Of a DNA stretch of 44,458 bases, positions 9,286 to 16,765 are shown piece by piece. Within the stretch, counting starts at the first letter, position 1, and the number at the start of each line of letters is the position of its first letter. Under the pieces are notes generated by a model. It was given only the letters and a program-made list of their open reading frames with translations. It did no database searches and had not been told where the DNA came from. The stretch is from Tardiphaga sp. GTDB lineage: Bacteria; Pseudomonadota; Alphaproteobacteria; Rhizobiales; Xanthobacteraceae. The stretch is from assembly GCA_014377915.1 (NCBI GenBank), contig JACMOT010000323.1, positions 1 through 44,458 on the forward strand, written 5' to 3'. The position numbers were made by a program, and so were the translations under genes.

Positions 9286-11628
9286 ATGTCGGCTCCCCTC
9301 GATTCACGCGATATGACGGCTTCGCTGCTGCAAAGCATGGACGTGCGGTCGTTGTTCACCGACACGGGCCTTGGGCTGGACTCCTTCGATTTTTCCACCC
9401 TCATGGATGCGGCCCCCGCCAGCGACGCGCTGACCACCGGCCAAGAGGCACATGCCGCGTCGCATGAATCGTCATTCGGCCTGGATCCGGCACATGCGCC
9501 ATCCGTTGGCGAACTGCTCCACGTCTCCGACGCCAGCGTCGGCAGCGGCAGTGGCGCCCATGACCCCACCGCGCATGTGGGCGCCCATGCCGATGCGATG
9601 CCTATACAGACCGTGCACCCGGCAAGCCACTTATCGGTGACAGACGCCCCGACGGAACACAGCCCGTCAGCCGTGGCGACGCCGGCCGCGACGGCAACCA
9701 ACGCGACCGAGACGACCACCCCGTTCGCAACGCTTGCATCGCTCGACACAGCGCCGGTGATGGCCAGCGTACCGGCCGCGCTTGCCGGGCCGGCCGCCTT
9801 GGTGCAGGAGGCAGCCGCGCCAGCGTCCCCCACAGCGGAATATATCCCGACCGCGGTGACCGCTCCGGACGCACCGATCGGGATCGACTTCTCTCCGACC
9901 GACAGTGGCGATGGATCGCTGGGCGTGCTGATCGATGGCGATGGCGACATCGTGTCGGCGCTCAGCAACAGCACGTCGAGTTCGACCGCCGGCAGCGGCG
10001 GCAGCGCGGGTACTGCGAGCAGTGCCGCCACCGCCGCGACGGCCTCGCCCTTTGTCATCAATGTCAGCTACGACGCCAGCGTCGGCAGCGCCCCCGCCGG
10101 CTTCAAGGCCGGGGTGGCCGCCGCCGTGCAATATTTCCAGAGCCAGTTCACCGACCACGTCACCATCAATATCAATGTCGGCTATGGCGAGGTCGGTGGC
10201 TATACGCTCGGCGCCGGCGCGCTGGGCGAGAGCCTGACATATCTCAACAGCTACAGCTATGCCCAGGTCAAGGCCGCGCTCACCGCCGACGCCAAGACCG
10301 CCGACGACGCGACCGCGGTGGCGTCGCTGCCGATCGCCAGTCCGGTGAGCGGTACGTTCTGGGAATCGCGCGCCGAAGCCAAGGCCACCGGCCTGCTCGG
10401 CGCCAGCACCAGCGTCGACGGCTATGTCGGTTTCGCCGCCGGCAATTGGTTCGATTACGACAACAGCAATGGCGTGACCGCCGGCCAGTATGACTTCTTC
10501 GGAGTCGTCGCCCACGAGATCTCCGAAGTGATGGGACGCTCGCTGCTGGTCGGCGGCACCATCGGCGGCATCGCCAACGGCTATTATCCGCTCGACCTGT
10601 TTCACTACGCCGCCTCGGGCGTGCGTGATTTCGCGGGCACCACGCCGGGCTATTTCTCGATCAACGCCGGCGCCACCAATCTCGACAGCTTCAACACCAA
10701 TGGCAACGGCGATTACGGCGACTGGGCATCGAGCGCCGGCAACGACGCCTTCAATGCGTTCAGCGCCTCGGGCGTTGTCGACACCGTTTCATCGTCCGAC
10801 CTGCGCGAGCTCGACGTGCTTGGCTGGGACCGCGGATCGACCGGCTCGACCACGCCGGTGCCGCCCCCTGCCCCCGCCAAGGCGGACCTGGTGGTCAGCG
10901 GCCTGTCGTTCAGCGGCACGCATTTCAGCTACCATGTCGGCGATACCGGCGCCGGCGTAGCCACCGCATCGACCACCGGCATCTACGTCGCCTCGACCGC
11001 GTCGGGCGCCGGCACGCTGATCGGCACCATCGCCGCCGGGGCGCTGTCGGCGGGCGGCTCCGATACCGAAGCGGGCACGCTCAACTTTGCCACCAACTCG
11101 GCGCCTGCGACCTATTATTTCAGCGTCACGGCCGACAGCAAGAACGTGGTGGCGGAGAGCAACGAGGCCAACAACTCCTCGGGTGCCATTGCCCTGGTGG
11201 TCGGCAACAGCGGCAACAACGTTCTGACCGGCACCACCGGCAATGACGTGCTGTTCGGGCTCGGCGGCAACGACACGCTGACCGGTGGTGCCGGTGCCGA
11301 CCAGTTCGTGTTCAACACCGCGCTCAACAAGACGACGAACGTCTCCACGATCGTCGACTTCAGCCACGCCGAGGGCGACCACATCGCGCTCGATCATACG
11401 ATCTTTTCCACGCTGACGCCGGTGGCGCTGGGCGCGGCGCTGACGGCCAACAATTTCTACGCCAGCGGCAACGGTACCGCCCATCTCGCCACCGACCACA
11501 TCCTGTATAATTCAGCCACCGGCGCGTTGTCCTACGACGCCGACGGCACCGGCGCCGCAGCCGCGGTGCAGTTCGCCGTCCTGACCCATCATCCCACCCT
11601 GGTGGCCAGCGATTTCATGCTGGTGTAG
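9286..11628 (+). CDS. Secreted metalloprotease-like protein with CARDB-like and RTX segments
   Basis: 780 residues; AGGA lies ~9 bp before ATG 9286. No Sec signal. The N-terminal ~250 residues are low-complexity Ala/Ser/Thr/Asp-rich. A catalytic-like domain (~255-520) contains GVVAHEISEVMGRS with H410-E411-xx-E414-xx-G417. It resembles the HExxH zinc site but with Glu in place of the second His, a pattern I recall from a rhizobial group of predicted metalloproteases (NF038122-like, from memory). Residues ~533-640 look like a CARDB/Ig-like domain (ADLVVSGLSFSG, ESNEANN). RTX nonapeptides follow (TTGNDVLFGLGGNDTL, GGAGADQFVF, ~642-680). The C-terminus DFMLV is typical of type I secretion signals. 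Calcium-dependent folding outside the cell is expected. No type I exporter genes are nearby. Confidence 0.75.
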   Translation: MSAPLDSRDMTASLLQSMDVRSLFTDTGLGLDSFDFSTLMDAAPASDALTTGQEAHAASHESSFGLDPAHAPSVGELLHVSDASVGSGSGAHDPTAHVGAHADAMPIQTVHPASHLSVTDAPTEHSPSAVATPAATATNATETTTPFATLASLDTAPVMASVPAALAGPAALVQEAAAPASPTAEYIPTAVTAPDAPIGIDFSPTDSGDGSLGVLIDGDGDIVSALSNSTSSSTAGSGGSAGTASSAATAATASPFVINVSYDASVGSAPAGFKAGVAAAVQYFQSQFTDHVTININVGYGEVGGYTLGAGALGESLTYLNSYSYAQVKAALTADAKTADDATAVASLPIASPVSGTFWESRAEAKATGLLGASTSVDGYVGFAAGNWFDYDNSNGVTAGQYDFFGVVAHEISEVMGRSLLVGGTIGGIANGYYPLDLFHYAASGVRDFAGTTPGYFSINAGATNLDSFNTNGNGDYGDWASSAGNDAFNAFSASGVVDTVSSSDLRELDVLGWDRGSTGSTTPVPPPAPAKADLVVSGLSFSGTHFSYHVGDTGAGVATASTTGIYVASTASGAGTLIGTIAAGALSAGGSDTEAGTLNFATNSAPATYYFSVTADSKNVVAESNEANNSSGAIALVVGNSGNNVLTGTTGNDVLFGLGGNDTLTGGAGADQFVFNTALNKTTNVSTIVDFSHAEGDHIALDHTIFSTLTPVALGAALTANNFYASGNGTAHLATDHILYNSATGALSYDADGTGAAAAVQFAVLTHHPTLVASDFMLV

Positions 11629-11666
11629 TCTGAACGGGCCGCGCCGCGGCGGGAAAAGTCCGGCGC

Positions 11667-12569
11667 CTATGAGATGCCCGCCTCGGCGCCCGGCCGGGCG
11701 TGAACCGGCAACATCAGATAGTGAACGCCATTATGTTGCGCCTTCGGAAAATGCCCGGCGCGTATATTGACCTGGATCGAGGGCAGCAGCAGCGCCGGCG
11801 CTGCCAGCGTCGCATCGCGCGCCGTCCGCATCGCCACGAAATCTTCTTCGGTGACGCCATCCTTCACATGCACGTTGCCGTCGCGCTGCGCGCGCACCGT
11901 GGTTTCCCAGGCATAGCTGTCGCGCCCCGGCGCCATGTAGTCGTGGCACATGAATAATCGCGTCTCCGGCGGCAGCTTCAGCAGCCTGCGGATCGAACGA
12001 AACAGCTGGTGCGCATCGCCGCCCGGAAAATCGGCGCGCGCGGTGCCGTAGTCCGGCATGAACAGCGTATCGCCGACAAACACCGCATCCCCTATCCTGT
12101 AGGACAGATCGGCCGGAGTATGGCCCGGCGTGTACAACGCTTCAACGCTCAGATCGCCAATCCTGAACGTCTCCCCGTCGGTAAACAGATGGTCGAAGTC
12201 ACTGCCGTCGGTCCGCAGGTCCTGCGCGTTGAACACCGGTCGGAAAATCTTCTGCACTTCCTTGATATGTTCGCCGATCCCGATCCTGGCGCCGGTCTTG
12301 GCCTTGATATAGGGCGCGCCGGAGAGGTGATCCGCATGAGCGTGGGTTTCGAGCGCCCAGTCGATAATAAGGCCATCGTCGGTGGCCGCCTTCAGTATCG
12401 CCTCCACCGAGCGCACATCGACGCCGCCGTCGCGGTGGTCATAATCCAGCACGGGATCGATCACCGCGGCGCGGCGGGTGACGGGATCGCTGACCAGATA
12501 GCTGACCGTATTGGTCGGCTGGTCGAAGAAGGCCCTGATGACAGGGGCGGCCTCTTTGGATCTGGTCAT
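11667..12569 (-). CDS. Persulfide dioxygenase-like MBL-fold hydrolase (Blh type)
   Basis: 300 residues from ATG 12569, with AGGAG nine bases upstream. The metallo-beta-lactamase fold shows the metal motif THAHADHLSG (HxHxDH), then LYTPGHTPADLSY, VGDTLFMPDYGTARADFPGG and FMCHDYMAPGRD. This set matches the ETHE1/Blh group that oxidises glutathione persulfide to sulfite with Fe(II) and O2. Context agrees: it is divergent from a BigR/SqrR-type repressor followed by a rhodanese and a TauE-type exporter, the known sulfide-detoxification arrangement. Expression is probably repressed by BigR at the shared 70-bp intergenic region. Confidence 0.88.
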   Translation of the reverse strand: MTRSKEAAPVIRAFFDQPTNTVSYLVSDPVTRRAAVIDPVLDYDHRDGGVDVRSVEAILKAATDDGLIIDWALETHAHADHLSGAPYIKAKTGARIGIGEHIKEVQKIFRPVFNAQDLRTDGSDFDHLFTDGETFRIGDLSVEALYTPGHTPADLSYRIGDAVFVGDTLFMPDYGTARADFPGGDAHQLFRSIRRLLKLPPETRLFMCHDYMAPGRDSYAWETTVRAQRDGNVHVKDGVTEEDFVAMRTARDATLAAPALLLPSIQVNIRAGHFPKAQHNGVHYLMLPVHARPGAEAGIS

Positions 12570-12605
12570 GCCTCAAAACTCCTGCTGTGAAATGCTGTTG
12601 ACGAA

Positions 12606-12642
12606 CATATTAGAATATACTAAATAAGCAACACCTAATATG
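12606..12642. promoter_or_regulatory. Candidate BigR operator in the divergent intergenic region
   Basis: This AT-rich island in a GC-rich neighbourhood lies between the persulfide dioxygenase and bigR genes. An 8-bp perfect inverted repeat CATATTAG (12606-12613) / CTAATATG (12635-12642) flanks it. An overlapping shorter near-palindrome, TTAGAATATACTAA (12610-12623), has one mismatched pair. BigR of Xylella and Agrobacterium is known to bind an AT-rich palindrome covering the divergent promoter, so this is the expected site. Which of the two symmetries is used cannot be told. Confidence 0.6.
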
Positions 12643-12654
12643 AATGAGAGCAAC

Positions 12655-13002
12655 ATGGCATCCGCCCCAGCAATGGACATCAGCGATTTCGCCGTCAAAG
12701 CCGTCGAAGTCGCCAACACCTTGCGGGCGCTGGGCAATGAACGGCGGTTGATGATCCTGTGCAAACTGGTGGAAGCCGGCGAGATGACGGTCGGCGCGCT
12801 GGTCGATGCGGTCGGCCTCAGCCAGTCGGCACTGTCCCAGCACCTCGCCAGGATGCGCGACGAGAACATCGTGACGTTCCGCCGCGACGGCCAGACCCTT
12901 TGGTACCGGATCAGCGATCCGCGCATCGAGCAATTGATGGCGGAACTGCATCGCCTGTTCTGCCGAACATCCCCTTCACCTGCTGACAGGATAATCCCAT
13001 GA
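12655..13002 (+). CDS. bigR: ArsR-family persulfide-responsive repressor BigR/SqrR
   Basis: 115 residues from ATG 12655, chosen because GAGAG precedes it; the in-frame ATG at 12640 has no ribosome-binding site and overlaps the candidate operator. The winged helix-turn-helix includes LRALGNERRLMILCKL, the recognition-helix region LSQSALSQHLARMR and the wing FRRDGQTLWYRI. Cys36 and Cys103 match the two-cysteine persulfide/disulfide switch known in BigR and SqrR. When oxidised by polysulfide it should release the operator and induce both arms of the divergon. It overlaps the rhodanese gene by ATGA. Confidence 0.88.
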   Translation: MASAPAMDISDFAVKAVEVANTLRALGNERRLMILCKLVEAGEMTVGALVDAVGLSQSALSQHLARMRDENIVTFRRDGQTLWYRISDPRIEQLMAELHRLFCRTSPSPADRIIP

Positions 13003-13529
13003 CCCTTCCCCGCATCTCCCCCGATGAAGCCCGACAGATGATCAGCCGTGGCGCCGTGCTGGTCGATATCCGCGAGGCCGACGAACACGCCAGGGCGCGT
13101 ATCGCGCAAGCCCGCCATGAACCATTGTCGCGCCTCGGCACCATCGACCCCGGCAAGGATGCGCCGGCGGTGATCTTCCATTGCAAGTCGGGCGGCCGGA
13201 CTTCCGCCAATGCCGCACGCCTGCAGGCGGCCACCGACTGCGAGGCCTTCATCCTGGACGGCGGCATCGATGCCTGGAAAAGCGCTGGCCTGCCGATCGT
13301 CGAGGACAAGAAGCAGCCGATCGAGATGATGCGGCAGGTGCAGATCGTCGCCGGCACGCTGGTTCTGACAGGCGCCGTGCTCGGCGCGCTGGCGCATCCC
13401 GGATTCTACGCGCTATCGGCGTTTGTCGGCGCCGGGCTGGTATTTTCCGGTGTGTCCGGCACCTGCATGATGGCGCGAATCCTGGCGCTGGCACCGTGGA
13501 ATCGCAGCGCCGCGCCGGCGCACGGCTGA
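12999..13529 (+). CDS. Rhodanese with C-terminal DUF2892 membrane domain (YgaP-like)
   Basis: 176 residues. The rhodanese domain (~1-105) has VLVDIREADEHARARI and the active-site loop HCKSGGRTS with catalytic Cys62; a DGGIDAWKSAGLPI end motif follows. Residues ~110-165 are a two-helix DUF2892 membrane domain (GTLVLTGAVLGALAHPGFY, then VFSGVSGTCMMARIL). This is the architecture of E. coli YgaP, a membrane-anchored sulfurtransferase. In this operon it should move sulfane sulfur produced from sulfide, between the repressor and the sulfite exporter genes. The start overlaps bigR's stop, so translation is coupled. Confidence 0.9.
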   Translation: MTLPRISPDEARQMISRGAVLVDIREADEHARARIAQARHEPLSRLGTIDPGKDAPAVIFHCKSGGRTSANAARLQAATDCEAFILDGGIDAWKSAGLPIVEDKKQPIEMMRQVQIVAGTLVLTGAVLGALAHPGFYALSAFVGAGLVFSGVSGTCMMARILALAPWNRSAAPAHG

Positions 13530-13542
13530 ACCGGACTGACCG

Positions 13543-14337
13543 ATGCCGATACCATTCGCTGATGTCGCCACGCTGCTATCCGGCGGCCTGGTCGGGTTCG
13601 TGCTGGCAGTGGTCGGCGGCGGCGGATCGATCCTCGCGGTGCCGCTGCTGGTCTATGTGGTGGGCGTTGCCTCCCCGCATGTCGCGATCGGCACCAGCGC
13701 CGTCGCCGTGGCGGCCAGCGCCTTCGTCAACATGCTGTCGCATTGGCGCGCCGGCAATGTGCGCTGGCCGTGCGCCATCGTGTTCTCGCTGGCCGGGATC
13801 GGCGGCGCCTTCACCGGTTCAGGTATTGCCAAGCAGGTGGATGGCCAGAAGCTGCTGGTGTTTTTCGGCATGCTGATGATCGGCATTGGCGCTTTGATGC
13901 TGCGACGGCGCGGCGGCGGCGGTGATGCTTCGGTCCGCCTCAGCCGCTCAACGGCACGAAAGCTGCTCCCGCTGCTGGTCGTCATCGGCTTTACCGTCGG
14001 GATACTGTCCGGCTTCTTCGGCATCGGCGGCGGCTTCCTGATTGTGCCCGGCCTGATGCTGGCGACCGGTATGCCAATGACATCGGCGATCGGCACGTCG
14101 CTGGTCGCGGTTGTCGCGTTCGGCGCATCGACCGCGACCAGCTATTCGCTCTCCGGCCTGACCGATTGGCGGCTGGCCACAATCTTCATCGCCGGCGGCC
14201 TGCTCGGCGGCTTCGCCGGCATCGCGGCCGGCAAGCTGATCGGTACACATGACCGCGCGCTTCGCTTGACCTTCGCCAGCGTCGTCATCCTCACCGGCGG
14301 CTACGTCTGCATCCGCGGAGCGCTACAATTGATCTGA
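13543..14337 (+). CDS. TauE/SafE-family (TSUP) sulfite/sulfur-anion exporter
   Basis: 264 residues with about eight membrane helices in two repeated halves. The first half starts with GLVGFVLAVVGGGGSILAVP; the second has GFFGIGGGFLIVPGLMLATG, and both carry the family's glycine-rich re-entrant motif. It is 13 bp downstream of the rhodanese gene, the last gene of the bigR operon. The likely substrate is sulfite (or thiosulfate) made by the persulfide dioxygenase. Substrate is inferred from context; the family is certain. Confidence 0.9.
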   Translation: MPIPFADVATLLSGGLVGFVLAVVGGGGSILAVPLLVYVVGVASPHVAIGTSAVAVAASAFVNMLSHWRAGNVRWPCAIVFSLAGIGGAFTGSGIAKQVDGQKLLVFFGMLMIGIGALMLRRRGGGGDASVRLSRSTARKLLPLLVVIGFTVGILSGFFGIGGGFLIVPGLMLATGMPMTSAIGTSLVAVVAFGASTATSYSLSGLTDWRLATIFIAGGLLGGFAGIAAGKLIGTHDRALRLTFASVVILTGGYVCIRGALQLI

Positions 14338-14419
14338 CGATAATCGTCTGGACGGCGATGCTCGCGCGGCAGGCGCTCCGATAAATGCCGGCGCCGCTTG
14401 CGCCCTCGGCCCGCCGCAT

Positions 14420-14441
14420 GGCCGCGCTTTCCTGCGCGGCC
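14420..14441. terminator. Candidate bidirectional hairpin between tauE-like and beta-lactamase genes
   Basis: GGCCGCG (14420-14426) pairs perfectly with CGCGGCC (14435-14441) around an 8-nt loop. It lies between two convergent genes, ending one base before the beta-lactamase stop codon. No T-run follows on either strand, so termination strength is uncertain. Confidence 0.4.
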
Positions 14442-14442
14442 G

Positions 14443-15345
14443 TCAGCCCGGCCGATCGATCGAGGCCGCAAGCGCCTGCGCCACCGCCGCGATGATCGCA
14501 TTCTGCCGCTCCACCGGAGCACTCGCCTGGGTCAGGTAGACAGCGACCAGGACTGGCGCGCGCTGCGGCGGCCAAATCACCGCGACATCGTTTGCCGTGC
14601 CCTGCCGCCCCGTGCCGGTCTTGTCGCCGACGCGCCAGCCGGCCGGCAGCCCCGCCCTTAGCCGGGTGTCACCGGTCTTGTTGCCGACCAGCCAGGCAAT
14701 CAGTTGATCGCGCGACCCCGACGACAGCGCTTGGCCCGTGACCAGCGACCGGAAATCGGAGGCCATCGCATTCGGCGTCGTGGTGTCGCGCGGATCGCCA
14801 TCCTCGGCTTCGTTCAACTCAGGCTCGATGCGATCAAGCCGGGTGACCGGATCGCCAAGCGCGCGCAGGAAAGCATTGACCTTGGCAGGTCCGCCCAGAC
14901 TCGCGAGCAGCAGGTTGGCGGCCGTATTGTCACTCTGCGTGATCGCCGCTTCACAGAGTTCCGCGACCGACATGCCGGCTTCGCCGACGCGTCCCTCGGT
15001 CACCGGAGAATAGGACAATAGGTCACTCTTGGCGAAGCGAACCCGGCGGGCGAGGTCTTCCTTGCTCATATCGACGCGCTGGAGAACGGCACCGACGGCA
15101 AGCGCCTTGAAGGTGCTACACATCGGAAACCGCTCGTCCGCGCGGTGACCGAGTTGCGCACCCGTCGCGGTGTCGAGCATAGCGACGCCGAGTCGCCCGC
15201 CACTCTCGCTCTCCAGCCGCTTCAAAGTCACGGCGAGTTCAGGGCCTGGTCCGTCCGCCGCGAACGCTCCGTTCGGCCGGTTCATCAAACCTGCCCCGGC
15301 AAGCGCCTCGCCTGTCGCTGCCAGAAATCGACGTCGGTTCATCAT
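14443..15345 (-). CDS. Class A beta-lactamase with Tat-type signal peptide
   Basis: 300 residues from ATG 15345. GGAGG lies 8 bp upstream; ATGs at 15351 and 15342 are alternatives. The N-terminus reads MMNRRRFLAATG, a twin-arginine motif before a hydrophobic stretch and an AFA-A cleavage site. All class A serine beta-lactamase motifs are present: S-x-x-K in CSTFKAL, SDN in TQSDNTAA, the omega-loop ExxLN as EPELNEAEDGDP, and KTG in VGDKTGTG. It hydrolyses beta-lactams in the periplasm. It is divergent from an AmpR-like LysR gene with ~100 bp between, the classical inducible arrangement. No mobile-element signs flank it, so it looks chromosomal and resident. Confidence 0.93.
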   Translation of the reverse strand: MMNRRRFLAATGEALAGAGLMNRPNGAFAADGPGPELAVTLKRLESESGGRLGVAMLDTATGAQLGHRADERFPMCSTFKALAVGAVLQRVDMSKEDLARRVRFAKSDLLSYSPVTEGRVGEAGMSVAELCEAAITQSDNTAANLLLASLGGPAKVNAFLRALGDPVTRLDRIEPELNEAEDGDPRDTTTPNAMASDFRSLVTGQALSSGSRDQLIAWLVGNKTGDTRLRAGLPAGWRVGDKTGTGRQGTANDVAVIWPPQRAPVLVAVYLTQASAPVERQNAIIAAVAQALAASIDRPG

Positions 15346-15444
15346 CTGCATCGTCCTCCGCTGCGGCGACAAAATGCGCAGCGCGACAGAAATTGACAAA
15401 CGATCATTCATCGGGCGAGACATTAGAAAGATTTGGATCGACGA

Positions 15445-16338
15445 ATGAAGTCATCGCATTTGCCGCTCAACGCCCTGCGGGCCTTCGAGGCTTCGGCGCG
15501 ACACCTCAGCTTCACTCGCGCCGGGCTGGAACTGCGGGTCACGCAGGCGGCGGTCAGCCATCAGGTCAAGGGCCTGGAGGAAACGCTCGGCGTAGAACTG
15601 TTTCGCAGGCTTCCGCGCGGCCTTGCGCTCACCGACGAGGGACAGGCGCTGTTGCCGACAATTGCTGCGTCGTTCGAAAACATCCGTGCGACGCTGAACC
15701 GCTTTGAGGATGGCCGCTTGCGCGAAGTCCTCACCGTCGGCGTGGTCGGGACCTTCGCGACCGGCTGGCTGCTGTCGCGCCTGGCGGCGTTCGAACGCGC
15801 TCACCCCTATATCGACCTGCGGCTACTTACCAACAACAACCGCGTCGATATTGCCGGAGAAGGCCTCGACTTCGCGATTCGTTTTGGCGACGGGCTGTGG
15901 CATGGCACCGAAGCCACCCGGCTGTTCGCCGCGTCACTGACGCCGGTCTGCGCCCCGCAAATCGCCAAAAAGCTGCGCCGGCCTGCCGATCTCGAGCGCA
16001 AGCCGTTGCTGCGCTCGTATCGACCCGACGAGTGGCGCCTGTGGTTTGCCGAAGCGGGGATCGCCAGCCCGACGATCACCGGTACGATTTTCGATTCCTC
16101 GATCACGATGGCGGAAGTGGCCGCACGCGGCGCCGGTGTTGCCCTGCTGCCCGCCAGCATGTTTGCGCACGAACTGCGCGAGGGCCGGCTGATGCGGCCA
16201 TTCAAGATCGAAATAGTGCTGGGCGCGTACTGGCTGACGTCGCTGCGATCGAAGCGCCCGACCGCGGCAATGCTCGCGTTCAAGAACTGGCTGCTCGACA
16301 GTGTCGCGGCGTCGAACCCGGGTGGTCTATCAGCTTAG
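15445..16338 (+). CDS. LysR-family regulator, AmpR/GcvA type
   Basis: 297 residues from ATG 15445; a TTG at 15433 is an alternative. The N-terminal helix-turn-helix reads LPLNALRAFEASARHLSF, then AGLELRVTQAAVSHQVKGLE, the form typical of AmpR/GcvA. The C-terminal periplasmic-binding-like sensor domain (~90-297) ends with PTAAMLAFKNWLL. Placed head-to-head with the class A beta-lactamase, it most likely controls that gene from the 99-bp intergenic region in response to cell-wall fragments, as AmpR does. It could regulate other targets as well. Confidence 0.9.
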   Translation: MKSSHLPLNALRAFEASARHLSFTRAGLELRVTQAAVSHQVKGLEETLGVELFRRLPRGLALTDEGQALLPTIAASFENIRATLNRFEDGRLREVLTVGVVGTFATGWLLSRLAAFERAHPYIDLRLLTNNNRVDIAGEGLDFAIRFGDGLWHGTEATRLFAASLTPVCAPQIAKKLRRPADLERKPLLRSYRPDEWRLWFAEAGIASPTITGTIFDSSITMAEVAARGAGVALLPASMFAHELREGRLMRPFKIEIVLGAYWLTSLRSKRPTAAMLAFKNWLLDSVAASNPGGLSA

Positions 16339-16374
16339 TACAATCTTGATTGCGATGAATCAGTCGACCAACAT

Positions 16375-16694
16375 CGTCATTGCGAGTTCGGCACCGGCTT
16401 TTTGGCCGGTCCTGAGATATAAAAGATAGTCTTCGTGTCCCGGACTCGGTGCGGCATTCTCAGGCGATGCCCTTGCATCGCCGCCATGCCGCTCCGCAGC
16501 GCCGGGACCTTATCAGGCAACAGCGCTCTTGGCGGTCCCGGCTCTGCAGCGCATGACGCCTCCTGCGGAGGCGCATTGCGCCGCGTCCGGGACAAGTACC
16601 CTTTCTTCCTAGGAGCCCTTGCGACGAAGCAATCCAGTTCTTCCGCGATTGAAGCCTTCTGGATTGCCGCGTCGCTTCGCTCCTCGCAATGACG
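16375..16694. repeat. Interspersed palindromic element, outer copy, split by a second element
   Basis: The termini CGTCATTGCGAG (16375-16386) and CTCGCAATGACG (16683-16694) are perfect 12-bp inverted repeats. The right part (16611-16694) is clearly homologous to the reverse complement of 38121-38210, sharing GCGACGAAGCAATCCAG, CTTCTGGATTGCCGCG and the terminal arm. Relative to that 90-bp copy, ~226 bp (about 16387-16612) are inserted next to the left arm. Such elements are abundant in Bradyrhizobium-group genomes as I recall. No gene is encoded in this 427-bp gap between the LysR gene and pckA. Confidence 0.7.
16437..16593. repeat. Second palindromic element nested inside the first
   Basis: The ends GTCCCGGAC (16437-16445) and GTCCGGGAC (16585-16593) are perfect 9-bp inverted repeats, extending to ~17 bp with two mismatches. 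Inside, GCCGGGACC (16501-16509) pairs with GGTCCCGGC (16534-16542), so the whole can fold into a long hairpin with a strong internal arm. A separate small hairpin ACCGGC/GCCGGT lies to its left near 16393-16410. The element resembles a GTCCCGGAC-type dispersed repeat I recall from Bradyrhizobium intergenic regions. Confidence 0.65.
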
Positions 16695-16710
16695 GAGAGC
16701 CCTTGCGTTA

Positions 16711-16740
16711 TCAAAAAGGGCGGCTCGATGAGCCGCCCTT
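16711..16740 (-). terminator. Intrinsic terminator of pckA
   Basis: AAGGGCGGCT (16716-16725) pairs perfectly with AGCCGCCCTT (16731-16740) around a 5-nt loop. Read in the pckA direction, the 10-bp GC-rich stem is followed by a run of T (the A-run at 16713-16717 on the plus strand). It is 25 bp past the pckA stop codon. This is the clearest rho-independent terminator in the window. Confidence 0.85.
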
Positions 16741-16765
16741 GCTTGAACGTCGGTCCGGCGAAGAA

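Noticed and set aside
12573..13397. 274-codon minus-strand frame opposite bigR and the rhodanese gene
   Set aside because: Antisense to two well-identified genes; no coherent domain.
16437..16593. Small RNA gene suggested by the long hairpin
   Set aside because: The fold is explained by terminal and internal inverted repeats of a dispersed element; no promoter or T-run terminator bounds it.
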